Below are positions 8,393 through 17,157 of a stretch of 64,000 nt of DNA, one piece after another. Positions within the stretch are counted from its first letter, which is position 1. Each line of letters starts with the position of its first letter. Origin of the DNA: Streptomyces sp. NBC_01551 (GTDB lineage: Bacteria; Actinomycetota; Actinomycetes; Streptomycetales; Streptomycetaceae); the NCBI RefSeq assembly GCF_026339935.1, contig NZ_JAPEPX010000001.1, positions 5,979,501 to 6,043,500 on the forward strand. Direction: 5' to 3'. The position numbers and the translations under genes are program-made. The notes beneath the pieces were generated by a model that was not told the origin of the DNA, did not search any database, and saw only the letters and a program-made list of their open reading frames with translations.

Positions 8393-10540
8393 TCAGGAGG
8401 CTGCGTGAGGCTCCAGAAACTGGCTCGGTCGGCCTGACCAACTGATGGACAACTGCTCGCGGGCACGTGTGGCGGAAACGAAGAGGAGCGACTGCTCGCG
8501 GCGGAGGTCCGCGGCGTGCTGGAGGCGGTCCTCGCGCTCGAGTGTGATGGCGCTGGGCAGAGGCATTTGTTGAGCGCCAGCCCCGACGATGGCGACTGCG
8601 CGGTATTCGAGTCCCTTGATGCGGTGCATCGTCATGACGTGGACGCCTTCGTCGGGGTCGGGGACGCGGTAGTCCTCGACCTTCACTGCGGCCAGCTTGG
8701 CGTCACGGAGCGCCTGAACAGCGCTGTCGGCGGTCGCATGGGTTCTGGCCACGACCGCGATCTCGTGGGGCTTGATCCCTTCCTGCTGCCAGCTGTCGAC
8801 GCGCTTGGCCAATGCCGTCATCTCTTCCGCGGCCGTGCGGTAGCCGGTGGTCTCGGGGTGGGCTCCCGCCAGGACGGAGCGGTATCCGCGAAGCTGTTCC
8901 GGATTCCCGTCAAGGTCGTCGAACGTGGAGCCGCCGAGCAGGTTCAGGGAGGCTGCGAGGATCTGTCGGGTGGTGCGGTAGTTAAGGGTCAGTCGCTTGG
9001 AGCGGCCACGGATCTTGATGCCGTGGGCGCTCAGGGATGTCCGGTTGTCGTAGATCCGCTGGTGTGCGTCGCCAACGATGAACAGGTCGTCGTCGCCGTC
9101 GGGGACCAGCGCGCGGAGTAGCTTCCAGTGGGCTGCGTGCAGATCCTGTGCCTCGTCCACGATGATGTGCCGGTATGGACGTTCTTCGTCGGACCAGCCG
9201 GAGGCGATCCGGGCTGCCTGAACGGCGAGTTGGGTGACGCCGGCGGCCTTCTCGCGATCGAGCCTGCGCTCGAACTCCTCGACGAGGGACCAGACCTGTG
9301 CGCGTTCGGGGCGATTGAGGCGGCGGCCGCGGCCAGCACGGCTGGCGGCGAAGTATTCGTCACGGCTGCGGATGTCCTGAGCCAGTACGACCTGCTTCCA
9401 CTCAGCGTCGAGGAACCGGCCGTCAAAACGGGGCGTTTGCTGCTCCTGGGCGAGTTCGATCCAGCGGTTGAGGATCTCACTGTCCTTGAGCCGGCTGGGC
9501 GCTTCCGAGCCGAAGGTCTCCTTCACGGTGCCGTAGGCAACCTTGTCGATGTTCCGGACATCGACCTTGGCCAGCAGTTGGGCACCGCCGAGGTCCTTGA
9601 GCATGGACTTCAGCAGGTTGGCGAGATTGGTGGTGAAGGTCGTGAGCAGGATGGCCTGGCCGGCGGGCAGCCGCTCGGCGAGGGCCTTCACTCGGTGGAG
9701 GGCTACCACCGTCTTTCCGGTACCGGGGCCTCCAGTGACGCGGACGGAGCCCTTGTAAGGGGATTTGCGCTCGGCCAGCGCTCTCTGCGCCGGGTGCAGG
9801 AAGATTCGCCATGCGGAGAGTGGTTCGGTGAGGATTCGTCCGAACTCGGCGAAGTCGCCGGTGACTACGAAGGCTTCCTTGGTGGCCGGCCGTTCGATCG
9901 CTGCCTCGTAGTCCTGGGTGTCGACCTTGTCCTTGGTGGCCGCGAGTGAACTGACCTGTTCCCAGACCTCTTCGACGGTCATGCCGTCGGCGAGGCACAG
10001 GATGACGTCGCGGGCCAGCTTAGGCAGGGTCTCGACGATGCCCAGCACGGCGTCCTCGCTGTGGATCTCGCGGAGCGCCGGAACGATGGACGTGTGGACG
10101 CCCAGTCGTTCGAAGTCGGCGTCGGAGACACCGGCGAACAGAGAGGGGGCATCGGGCGCGGTGTCGGCGGGCTTGGGTTGTCCGCTGAGCGTGCCGTACA
10201 GGCTGCCGAGGTTGATCAGCTCGATGCCGCCGGTGACCTTGTTGATGTCGAAGAGGATGTTCGCGGCGAAGTCATACGCGTCGTCATGCGGCAGTACCGC
10301 GACCAGGTAATAGATGCGGTCGGCGTAGTGCATCAGCACGGCTCTGTAGTTGTCGGTGACCCGCGCCGTGCGGACCCTCTTGTCCCGGGCGCCCTTCGGA
10401 GGCTTCAGGTTGAGCCCGTTGGAGTCCGGGTCGCGCTGCATCTTCATGATGAACTGCAACACCTGCGGCTGGACGGAGCCGTCCAGCGCGTCATAGGACT
10501 TTCCGAAGACGTCCGCCATGATCACCTTGGCGCCGGACAT
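8393..10540 (-). CDS. UvrD/Rep-family helicase with RelE-like N-terminal domain
   Basis: 715 residues, ATG start with GGAGGGG upstream and a TGATG overlap with the preceding giant helicase gene. Residues about 1-105 resemble a RelE/ParE fold (small basic beta-rich domain with GARDKRVRTARVTDNYRAVL then DRIYYLVAVLPHDDAYDFA). A superfamily 1A helicase follows: Walker A VTGGPGTGKTVVAL (about 270), Walker B IIVDEAQDL (about 460), GDAHQRIYDNR, LNYRTTRQIL, MTMHRIKGLEYRAV (about 640) and the last motif SATRAREQL. Other RelE-UvrD proteins exist as stand-alone genes of unknown role. Here it closes a defence operon, in the position where DISARM usually has the phospholipase-D nuclease DrmC. An effector or processing role for the RelE-like part is inference. 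Confidence 0.82.
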   Translation of the reverse strand: MSGAKVIMADVFGKSYDALDGSVQPQVLQFIMKMQRDPDSNGLNLKPPKGARDKRVRTARVTDNYRAVLMHYADRIYYLVAVLPHDDAYDFAANILFDINKVTGGIELINLGSLYGTLSGQPKPADTAPDAPSLFAGVSDADFERLGVHTSIVPALREIHSEDAVLGIVETLPKLARDVILCLADGMTVEEVWEQVSSLAATKDKVDTQDYEAAIERPATKEAFVVTGDFAEFGRILTEPLSAWRIFLHPAQRALAERKSPYKGSVRVTGGPGTGKTVVALHRVKALAERLPAGQAILLTTFTTNLANLLKSMLKDLGGAQLLAKVDVRNIDKVAYGTVKETFGSEAPSRLKDSEILNRWIELAQEQQTPRFDGRFLDAEWKQVVLAQDIRSRDEYFAASRAGRGRRLNRPERAQVWSLVEEFERRLDREKAAGVTQLAVQAARIASGWSDEERPYRHIIVDEAQDLHAAHWKLLRALVPDGDDDLFIVGDAHQRIYDNRTSLSAHGIKIRGRSKRLTLNYRTTRQILAASLNLLGGSTFDDLDGNPEQLRGYRSVLAGAHPETTGYRTAAEEMTALAKRVDSWQQEGIKPHEIAVVARTHATADSAVQALRDAKLAAVKVEDYRVPDPDEGVHVMTMHRIKGLEYRAVAIVGAGAQQMPLPSAITLEREDRLQHAADLRREQSLLFVSATRAREQLSISWSGRPSQFLEPHAAS

Positions 10541-13500
10541 CAGTTCCCCTCCAACTTTTTGATGAGTTCATTCACTTCCACAGCGCCGGCCTGTGCGACG
10601 TACCACCCGTCGCGCTCAAACAAGGCGTCTCGCCGTTCGTCGAGGTCGATAAAGATTGCGACCTTCTCCTCCGGCCAGGCGAGCTCTGCCTGCATCGCCT
10701 GGTCCCCGTACTCGAAGCCGACTTCCGGTACCTCGATGCGTCCGCTGCGTGCTTGCTCGGCGAGAGCGACCAGGACGTCCTCGACCTTGGACGAGGCCCA
10801 TTCGATCGCCTCGGTCCATACCTGTGGCAGTGGTTGCGGTACACCTGCCTCCGTGGGCAGCGCGCTGGTCAGCAGGGCCACAGTGTGTGGATCTGCCTGG
10901 TCACTGGTGGACACCGCGACCTGGTGGAAGGACCGGGGGAGCTCGTCGCCGTCGGCCGACTGCAGGAACTGCAGCAGGTTCGACCAGCGCAGCCAGTCCA
11001 TCCAGCGTTCCTTGTGCTCGTCGCCTGTCATGGCTTCGGGCCGGTCGTCGAGCACAGCAAGAGCCGACCAAGCCCGCATGTCCGGTTGCTTGCTGCGCGG
11101 CTCGGGACGGCGGTCCAGCAGGCCGATGATCCGTGCATGGCCCGTGGTGCGTGCGTCGAGAGCCACGGCCTCCGTGGCCGAGGCCGAGGAGGGCAGGTTC
11201 GCGCCACGCAGGACGTCGGGCAGTACTCGTCCGATCTCTTCGCGGTCTACCGGTTGAGGACGCGATGCCGCACCGAAGCCGCCCAGCAGGCCGGATGCCC
11301 GCCGCGCCCACTTGGCCCGGTCGGGGTCGGCAAGGAACTCCAGCAGGGTCTCGACGGGGTTGCGGAGCACCGGGTCGAGGGTGTCATCGGGGCGGGCCTC
11401 TCCGACCAGGCTCTGGTGGATCTGGCGAGCGAGCTGGAGCGCGGCATCCGTGTGAAGGGGCCTGGCAACGGCACGGACCTGCTGCCCCTCCGCCGTGTTG
11501 CCGACACCCGCTGCCCACGTCATGACGTCGTCCCAGGTCAGCTGCCACACCAACACGCCGTCCGCCCGCAGGGCTGCCCGCTTGGCGGCGTCATCGGCGA
11601 TGCGGTTGACCTTCTCGCTCGCGTGGAAGGCGAAGCCGTCGAGGAAGACCGCGACCCGCTCCGCACGCCCATCGGTCCGTTCCAGGAGGAAATCGGGCTC
11701 GCTGGGCACGGCGGTGTTCATCCGTACGTGGTCCCGCATGCGCCAGCGCGTGGCCGCATCTCCGAGGGTGAAACGGAGTTCGTGCTCCACGCCGCCCTGG
11801 CCCGCCTTGGCGGCTACCGATCCGTCCTCTTCTACCCGCCGCCCCCACGCGATAAGGGTGCGGACGAACCGGTCCTCCAGTTCGCTTTCTACGAGCTGGT
11901 CGATGCGGACGCCGGAAAGGGTGTCGACCGGCTCGACTGCCCAGTCCTTGAGGATCTCGTCCAGAAGGTCCTTCGCGATGCGCAGCGAGACGTGTGGGTG
12001 TTCGCTGCTGGACACGAAGGGCAGCAGGCAGCGGTGGCAAGGTGTGCGCTGCTCCTCCTTCTGGCAGGGGCAGTCCCGCAGTGCAGTCTGCGCGAGCGTC
12101 AGGACACGGTGCAGGATTGCGGCATCCGCAAGGTGTTCCAGGTAACCGGTGCCGCCGGGCATCGAGTCGTGCAGGACGAGGAAGCGCCGCCGCAGCTCTT
12201 GGCTGTCGCCGGGCATGCTGTCGGTGACCACGCGGATATGGTCGGGCGCTCCACCGAAGTGTTTGGTGATGCCCAGGAGCAGGGCTGCCTTGAAGGAGAT
12301 CAGACGCTCCTTGAGGTCCATCGTGGAGACGGGCAACAGGATCCGCAGTGCCTGGGTGGTCAGCTCGTGAGCCAGCAGCAGTTTCTCCGTCGGCTCCAGG
12401 GTCACGCCGTCGTCGCGATGTGAGCACCAGTACGCGTGCCGCGTGCCGATTCGCTGGGCCGAGGGGTCCCATGCCTGCGGGTGGGTGCCACGGACACCAC
12501 CGCATTCCAGGCACGTCTCGAAGCCGGAGACCTGGACGTCTTCGCCGCGGATCGCGTGGGTCGAGCCGGGTGCGGCTGCGGGCCCGAGATTGATCGTGCG
12601 GATCGTCGCGACGCGGGCGAACTCGACGCCGAAGGGCAGGCCGCTACCGGAGCGGCGCCAGGCCCTCAGCCCTTGCGGCTGGTCCTTGTCGATGTCGACG
12701 AGGGTGACCACGTCGAACTGCCGGCGTTCCCGTTCGTCTCGCTCATCGGTCAGCCGGGCGTCCTCGCGCCGCTCGCGGGCCATGACCCGTTCGGGCACCA
12801 GAACCTTGTGGACAGCGCCGGGGTCAGCGATCTGTGGTGCCTTGCAGCGCGGGCAGGCGGCGATGTCGAGTCCGGTCTCCTCTGTGGCCACGAACCCGCA
12901 TTCGGGGCAGAACCGCCACAGAGCGTAGGAGTCTTCGCCGCTGCCGACACCTGTACCAAGGTCCACGCTGCTGACGATGAACTTGTAGCCATCGCTGTGG
13001 AAGATGTTGCCGGGGGCAAGTTCCGTCAGCGCGAGCCGAGAGCCGCGGCCGTAGTCGGTCGAGCTCTCGTCAAATTCCCCGTCGCTATCCTTCCACCACA
13101 ACGTGGCGTCGAGGACTGTCGCGTCGTCGTGGAGGGTGTAGTTGGGCAGCAGGCCCAGCCGTACCAGGGCGTTGATCGAGTTCTCCGAGACGAGGGCGTC
13201 CCGGCGCTTGCGAACGGTTCGCTGCTCCGCGAAGAGCTGGCGCCTCTGCTTGTCACGTTCCGGGTCGCCGGAAGCGGTCGAGAGCGCGTCGAAGGCCCGG
13301 CCGATCTGCCGCATCCGCGCCCGCAGGGCAGCCACACGCTTGTTCCACGCGCTCGCCGCGGCCCCGACGGTCTCCTCCAGACCCTGGGCGGCGAAGTGCT
13401 GGACGCCCTGGGCTGCGGCTGGCGTCATGGCAGGGAACAGAGAGATGAACGCGGCGGACAGCTCGGCATGGCGAGCGCCCGCGACGTCGAGGAAGCGCCT

Positions 13501-16500
13501 GAACCAGCCGTCCTCGGCCAGACCATGACCGAAAAGCTCACCGATGCGCGGAGGCATGGGGCGCTCCGGGATCGCCGTGCCTTCCCAGAGACTGCGGTCT
13601 GCGGCACGGTCGAAGAGGAACGCCAGGTACTGGCGGCGCAGGATCTCCGAGGCGTCCAGGTAGCAGTCCGGCGGAATGATCCGGCCCGCCAGCATTTGCT
13701 CCGGAACGTGCAGGTAGTAGTGGCTTCGGGCACCTCGCGGCACGAAGGTGACCGTGAGCGAGTTGCCGGTGCTGCGCCCTGCGCGGCCAATCCGCTGAGC
13801 ATAGTTGGCGGGAGCGGGCGGCATTGAGGCGAGCAGCACGGCAGACAAGTCACCGATGTCGATGCCGAGCTCAAGGGTGGGTGTACAGGTGAGAACGTTC
13901 GGGTCGAAGGCTGAGGCCCGGTTCTTGAAGGCCGCTTCGACCCGCTCACGCCGCTCGCGGCTGAGCGCTCCGGTGTGCTCAGCGGTCAGAACATCGCCTG
14001 GACGGTCGATCGTGTACAGGTGCCGGTAGTAGTCGGCGGTGTAATCGCGGTCGTCCTCCACGAAATGACCCGAGCAGTGGAAACGCAGACACGCGGTGCC
14101 GAGCCAGTCCTTGCGGCGGCCGGGCGGCACAGTCTGCCGCCAGGTGCAGGTGTTGCAGCGCACCCCGCACGCGTTCACGCCGCCCCCGCCGTCCGGACCG
14201 TCAGCATTATCGTCGATACGGTGCACCAGAACGTTGCGGGGCTTGAGCGCGTAGACGAGCGCGCCGCCTTCGGCATGATAGGTGGCCAGAATTTCGCGCT
14301 GTGCGAGCAGTTTCATAGCAAGCTCAGCCACCGCGCGCCCCTCGCGCCGGTCGCAGCCCAGCGCCCTGTGGGCCCAGTCCGCGAACCAGGTGTTGTCGCG
14401 GGACAGGGAGTCAAAGCCGGTGGTGCGGGTGCCGCCTGATACCGGGAACGAGGGAGCAGCGAGGCCTCTGGGGAAAGCGGGCATGCCGGTGGGACGCCCG
14501 CCCCAGATCGGCCAGCGCCTAGCGCCGGCCTGCCGGATGTACTCCTGCAGCCAGGGGTGATAGAGGGCTCCCCGCAGGCGGAGTCTCTCGGCCAGCCCGC
14601 GCAGGAATACCGCGTACGCCCCGTCGCCTGCAGGCAGTGAAATCTGCCCGGGCAGGCGCTGGTGCCGCTCCCGCAGCTCGGCGCAGAGGGCGGGTAGGTC
14701 CTTGAGACTGACCTCCGCTGCAGCGGTTCGGGTCAGCTCCAGCGTGCGGCCCAGCCGGGAGCGCAGCCCGAACTCGAGAAGGGTCTGGAAGACCATGCGG
14801 CTTTGCAGCATCTCTGCGCCGGCATCGCTAAAGTCCTCGGTTTCGTCGAGGAGCGTGAGGATGTCCGGGTTCTCTCGCAGGTCAGGCGGGACGATGGAGG
14901 CAAGTTCACTTCGCTTGCCCGAGCCGGCGGCCGAAACAACGGCTTCGGCGGCGTCAGCGGCGAGATCGTGAACAGCGACCGGCTGGCCCGGGGTGAGGTG
15001 CTTGGTCAACAGGCCGCGGAAGGTGAAGCCGAAACTGCGGTTGGCGATGAACGCGGCGCGGTGGGTGGCGTCCTGCACCGAGTCAGTGAACACGAGCAGC
15101 TTCCGCTCGTTGCCGGCGAGCCCCCGGTCGGAGAAGAGCTGCGTGGTAGTCACCGAGGCGAGCGTGGCGGTGCCCGCACCAAGGAAGCGCATGCCGTCGT
15201 CGAGACCGCACGAGGGGCACTCGTCCCCCACATTCGCCGGCAGAGGTTCATGGGGGGTGATGACCGCGACCGTGTCCTCGGTCGGATTCGTCGTCAGCCG
15301 TTCGTTCTCCGCGTGCAGGTGCAGCACGGGGTACTCGTCGGGGCGGGCCCGCAGCATCCAGCGCACGGCCCGCTTCCCCTGCGCCGAAGCCTGATAGATC
15401 TCCAGGGTGTTGGTCTTGAGCTGCTGCCACTCCAGTTCCGTGGACAGCGCTGCCCAGCCAGAACGCCCGCAGTGCCTGCAGTACACAGCAGGGAGATGCC
15501 GCCGATAGGGCGGCCCGACAGGGCGCCGCGACGCATCGGTCCGCTCGCCGATCTCCCCGGCGCTGTCGACTTCGGTCGGCTGGTAGATAGCGAGGTTGGC
15601 GGGGTTTGGCCGTGAGTCGCCGGTCGGCCCGTCGTCGTCGTACCAGCGGAAGTGCGGCTCGGAGGTCGCCGCACGGATGACGCGACGGACCTCGCGCACC
15701 CATAGTTGAGCCTCAACACGCAGAAACGGTCCTGGCTTTCCCGTCACGGGGTGCGGAGTACGGGCATGGGAGATCAGCGCGAGGATCCGTGCGAAGGCAA
15801 GCTCGACGAGCCGCGGGTCGCTGCGCGCGGCCTCGTCCCAGGCCGGTCCGCCACCCCGCTGAGCGAACTCGCGGGCGACATCGGGGATGGTGACCGGATT
15901 ACTCCCGGCGACATCCAGGATCGCCTTGACCAGAATGTGCTGCTTCAGCTTGGCGCCGATCTGCATCGGATCGGTGAGAGGCTGACCGAGCATGAGCCGA
16001 GCCAGGTCTTCAAGGGCCGACTCGTCGTCCAGCGGGTCGGGTAGAGCCGCCAGAGCTGCAGGTGCCGGCGAGGGCAGTAGGAAGTCAGGGTCGGTGACCA
16101 CCTCACCGGGCAGCAACCGGTTCTCTCCAACCAGCGCGGCATCGGGGAAGGGCGTCCCGAAGACCTTCTCCGCGAACTCGCGCAACAGCTCCCGATCGGG
16201 CTTCTCAGGTCCATCCAGAGCGAGGGAGGACGTGCCGCTGGCCATTCCCCCGCCGAGCGTCGCTGACGTTGCCACAGGCGTGATGTCGCCAAGGGGGCGT
16301 CCCGCACGGGCTGCTCCAGTGGCTGCGCCGAGGCGGCGCAACAGCATCGCCACGTCGGTGCCCTGGGCGCCGTCATAAGTGTGGAACTCGTCGAGCACGA
16401 CGAAGGCGAGGGAATCTGTCTTCCAGAGCGGGGCATCCGGAATGCGCTGGAGGAGCAAATCCAGCATCTTGTAGTTGGTGAGCAGGATGTCCGGCGGATC

Positions 16501-17148
16501 GGCGCGGATCGCGTCCCGATCGGTGATCAGGTGGCTGATGGTGGGATCGCCAGCGAGCGACGTCGCCCCGGTGTCGCGACCGTAAGGGCCAGGCTCGTTC
16601 TCGTCCTCGTCCGACGCCGAACGGGGGCCAGTTGCGCCGCCGATGTAGATGCCGGCAGTGACGTCCTTCAGCTCCGGTTCCGTACCGAGGAAGTCGTCGA
16701 TACGGCGAGCCTGGTCGTCGGCCAACGCGTTCATAGGGTAGAGCAGCAGGGCCTTGACGCCCCGCTGTCCAGCAGCGCGGGCACGAGCACAGTGATCCAG
16801 GATCGGCACGAGAAACGACTCGGTCTTACCGGACCCGGTACCCGTGGTGACGATGGTCGGCTCCGGCCGACGCCCTGCCTTCGAGGACAGTCGCTGCCAG
16901 GCGGCGGCCTGGTGTGTATAGGGCGTGAAGTCCTTCGGCGTCCAGTCGAGCGCAGCCGCCCAGTCAGAGGATGCCTCTCGGAAGGGAGTGCGTACCCGCA
17001 GGTAAGGGCCGCGGAACAGTCGGCTCTCCGGCCGCTCCAGAAACGCGTCGAGCTCGTCGCGTACGTCGTCATCGGCGAGCGCGAAGCTCGTAGTGAGGTA
17101 GGTGGCGAGGGCACGACGAAGATCCTCGGCAACCAGAGAGGGCAACAT
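10540..17148 (-). CDS. Giant DEAD/DEAH helicase with DUF1998 (DrmA-DrmB fusion or DruE-like)
   Basis: 2202 residues. Superfamily 2 helicase core: Walker A TTGTGSGKTESF (about 101-112), DEFHTYDG in place of a classic DEAD box, TSATLGGG, then far downstream TPTLELGIDIGDLSAVLL and QRIGRAGRSTGNSL (motifs V-VI). Cysteine pairs (CRHCG, CPSCG, CNTC, CPECG/CPRC, CLECGG) suggest zinc ribbons. A DUF1998 domain follows (LVLHDSMPGGTGYLEHL, then CPCQ...CHRCLLPF). The C-terminal part has PDFLLERTDGRAERVAVFLDGFAFH, like the catalytic strands of DUF559/Vsr-type nucleases. DISARM carries helicase DrmA and DUF1998 protein DrmB separately; Druantia DruE joins helicase and DUF1998 in one protein of this size. 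The gene begins 9 bp after the methyltransferase stop and runs into the UvrD gene. Helicase and DUF1998 calls are firm; the nuclease call is tentative. Confidence 0.85.
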   Translation of the reverse strand: MLPSLVAEDLRRALATYLTTSFALADDDVRDELDAFLERPESRLFRGPYLRVRTPFREASSDWAAALDWTPKDFTPYTHQAAAWQRLSSKAGRRPEPTIVTTGTGSGKTESFLVPILDHCARARAAGQRGVKALLLYPMNALADDQARRIDDFLGTEPELKDVTAGIYIGGATGPRSASDEDENEPGPYGRDTGATSLAGDPTISHLITDRDAIRADPPDILLTNYKMLDLLLQRIPDAPLWKTDSLAFVVLDEFHTYDGAQGTDVAMLLRRLGAATGAARAGRPLGDITPVATSATLGGGMASGTSSLALDGPEKPDRELLREFAEKVFGTPFPDAALVGENRLLPGEVVTDPDFLLPSPAPAALAALPDPLDDESALEDLARLMLGQPLTDPMQIGAKLKQHILVKAILDVAGSNPVTIPDVAREFAQRGGGPAWDEAARSDPRLVELAFARILALISHARTPHPVTGKPGPFLRVEAQLWVREVRRVIRAATSEPHFRWYDDDGPTGDSRPNPANLAIYQPTEVDSAGEIGERTDASRRPVGPPYRRHLPAVYCRHCGRSGWAALSTELEWQQLKTNTLEIYQASAQGKRAVRWMLRARPDEYPVLHLHAENERLTTNPTEDTVAVITPHEPLPANVGDECPSCGLDDGMRFLGAGTATLASVTTTQLFSDRGLAGNERKLLVFTDSVQDATHRAAFIANRSFGFTFRGLLTKHLTPGQPVAVHDLAADAAEAVVSAAGSGKRSELASIVPPDLRENPDILTLLDETEDFSDAGAEMLQSRMVFQTLLEFGLRSRLGRTLELTRTAAAEVSLKDLPALCAELRERHQRLPGQISLPAGDGAYAVFLRGLAERLRLRGALYHPWLQEYIRQAGARRWPIWGGRPTGMPAFPRGLAAPSFPVSGGTRTTGFDSLSRDNTWFADWAHRALGCDRREGRAVAELAMKLLAQREILATYHAEGGALVYALKPRNVLVHRIDDNADGPDGGGGVNACGVRCNTCTWRQTVPPGRRKDWLGTACLRFHCSGHFVEDDRDYTADYYRHLYTIDRPGDVLTAEHTGALSRERRERVEAAFKNRASAFDPNVLTCTPTLELGIDIGDLSAVLLASMPPAPANYAQRIGRAGRSTGNSLTVTFVPRGARSHYYLHVPEQMLAGRIIPPDCYLDASEILRRQYLAFLFDRAADRSLWEGTAIPERPMPPRIGELFGHGLAEDGWFRRFLDVAGARHAELSAAFISLFPAMTPAAAQGVQHFAAQGLEETVGAAASAWNKRVAALRARMRQIGRAFDALSTASGDPERDKQRRQLFAEQRTVRKRRDALVSENSINALVRLGLLPNYTLHDDATVLDATLWWKDSDGEFDESSTDYGRGSRLALTELAPGNIFHSDGYKFIVSSVDLGTGVGSGEDSYALWRFCPECGFVATEETGLDIAACPRCKAPQIADPGAVHKVLVPERVMARERREDARLTDERDERERRQFDVVTLVDIDKDQPQGLRAWRRSGSGLPFGVEFARVATIRTINLGPAAAPGSTHAIRGEDVQVSGFETCLECGGVRGTHPQAWDPSAQRIGTRHAYWCSHRDDGVTLEPTEKLLLAHELTTQALRILLPVSTMDLKERLISFKAALLLGITKHFGGAPDHIRVVTDSMPGDSQELRRRFLVLHDSMPGGTGYLEHLADAAILHRVLTLAQTALRDCPCQKEEQRTPCHRCLLPFVSSSEHPHVSLRIAKDLLDEILKDWAVEPVDTLSGVRIDQLVESELEDRFVRTLIAWGRRVEEDGSVAAKAGQGGVEHELRFTLGDAATRWRMRDHVRMNTAVPSEPDFLLERTDGRAERVAVFLDGFAFHASEKVNRIADDAAKRAALRADGVLVWQLTWDDVMTWAAGVGNTAEGQQVRAVARPLHTDAALQLARQIHQSLVGEARPDDTLDPVLRNPVETLLEFLADPDRAKWARRASGLLGGFGAASRPQPVDREEIGRVLPDVLRGANLPSSASATEAVALDARTTGHARIIGLLDRRPEPRSKQPDMRAWSALAVLDDRPEAMTGDEHKERWMDWLRWSNLLQFLQSADGDELPRSFHQVAVSTSDQADPHTVALLTSALPTEAGVPQPLPQVWTEAIEWASSKVEDVLVALAEQARSGRIEVPEVGFEYGDQAMQAELAWPEEKVAIFIDLDERRDALFERDGWYVAQAGAVEVNELIKKLEGN

Positions 17149-17157
17149 GACGGCGTC

